Assembly (NCBI GenBank): GCA_039621445.1 | Contig: CP154957.1 | Coordinates: forward strand, 37,044,382 to 37,108,381 | DNA: 64,000 nucleotides | Direction: 5' to 3' | Source: Euglena gracilis | Taxonomy: Eukaryota > Euglenida > Euglenophyceae > Euglenales | Shown: positions 63,530-64,000 of the stretch, one piece after another | Layout: every line of letters begins with the position of its first letter | Numbering within the stretch: position 1 is the stretch's first letter | The notes under the pieces: model-generated | Told to the model about the DNA's origin: nothing | The model's input: only the letters and a program-made list of their open reading frames with translations | Databases searched by the model: none | Position numbers and translations under genes: made by a program

Positions 63530-64000
63530 AAGGCAAATTTTCGATGGTTTCAACCAGAAAATTGATGAAAAGTAGGGCCGGAAAGAAGTTAGAAGAAGAA
63601 GTTAAACTTCAACCTCACCTCAACTTCAACATCTGTTCAACATCTGTTCAACTTCAATCCTTTCCTCTCCACGGAAGCAACCACAAACAAAAAGGCTCCA
63701 ATTCATCCGAAGGTGCCCCGGGGAATTTTTTTTTGGGAAGAGAAGGCAGATTTGCCCTGTCAAAAAGACGGGGCAGCATCGTGCAATTCAGGTGTGATTT
63801 CAAGCGGATCATCGCCCTCAAAATGCAATCAAGGGTTCTTTTCTTCCTTTCTTGAACCACAACAAGGAGTTGGTTGGCACAATTAAAAGCAGTACACCAC
63901 CAAGGAAAGCAGTTCCACGCGAATCGGATCAAAAAAACCCACAAAAAGAAGAAGACCAGAAACGAGATGAAGCATCCACACTCTGCTGCTTTCATGATCG
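63530..64000. other. No gene; contains a TTCAACCTCA repeat copy
   Basis: At 63580-63665 lies the dispersed AACTTCAACCTCA(C/A) repeat seen at 48222 and 50970. Otherwise nothing recognised. Confidence 0.5.

Overview
The window is eukaryotic nuclear DNA, most likely from a unicellular alga or other protist; I cannot name the species. Reasons: spliceosomal GT/AG introns, an elongation factor 1-alpha fragment, DIRS, non-LTR, Ty3-type, hAT and pogo-like transposons, tRNA-derived SINEs, long microsatellites, and no operon-like gene packing. Most of the 64 kb is nested mobile DNA. Very long G and C homopolymers sit mainly at the ends of short inverted-repeat elements. Coordinates of repeats and exons were found by eye and may be off by a few bases.

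Layout. 0.4-6.2 kb: one GC-rich host-like gene on the + strand, seven exons whose junctions agree in phase, with transposons in two introns. 7.3-8.2 kb: a glutamine-rich ORF. 9-19.2 kb: four copies of one DIRS-type retrotransposon; the best one (14.07-18.64 kb) has gag, RT-RNase H and tyrosine recombinase, and a deleted copy on the - strand carries two SINEs. 21.2-26 kb: exons of an armadillo-like gene on the - strand plus a perfect hAT-type MITE. 26.4-40 kb: mostly low-complexity and inverted-repeat elements, a Ty3 RT relic, and two long CATA/TATG arrays in opposite orientation. 40.3-44 kb: a non-LTR retrotransposon (- strand) broken by two insertions and two internal inversions. 47.1-48.1 kb: an EF-1alpha pseudogene whose intron holds a MITE. 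49.7-57 kb: a TTAA-flanked element encoding a PHD-like finger, a hAT transposase interrupted by a pogo-like element and a MITE, and a second TTAA-flanked element holding a minisatellite. 57-64 kb: further MITEs, hAT N-terminal pieces, large palindromes and a duplicated 0.65 kb repeat.

The most unusual theme is a population of small inverted-repeat elements capped or filled by poly-C/poly-G tracts. They fall into classes by target duplication: TA, 8 bp (hAT-like) and possibly TTAA. At least one is linked to a coding relative in the window, the pogo-like element at 53.29-54.69 kb. Many share a GGCGCC-GAA-GGCGCC hairpin or a T-tract/A-tract core.
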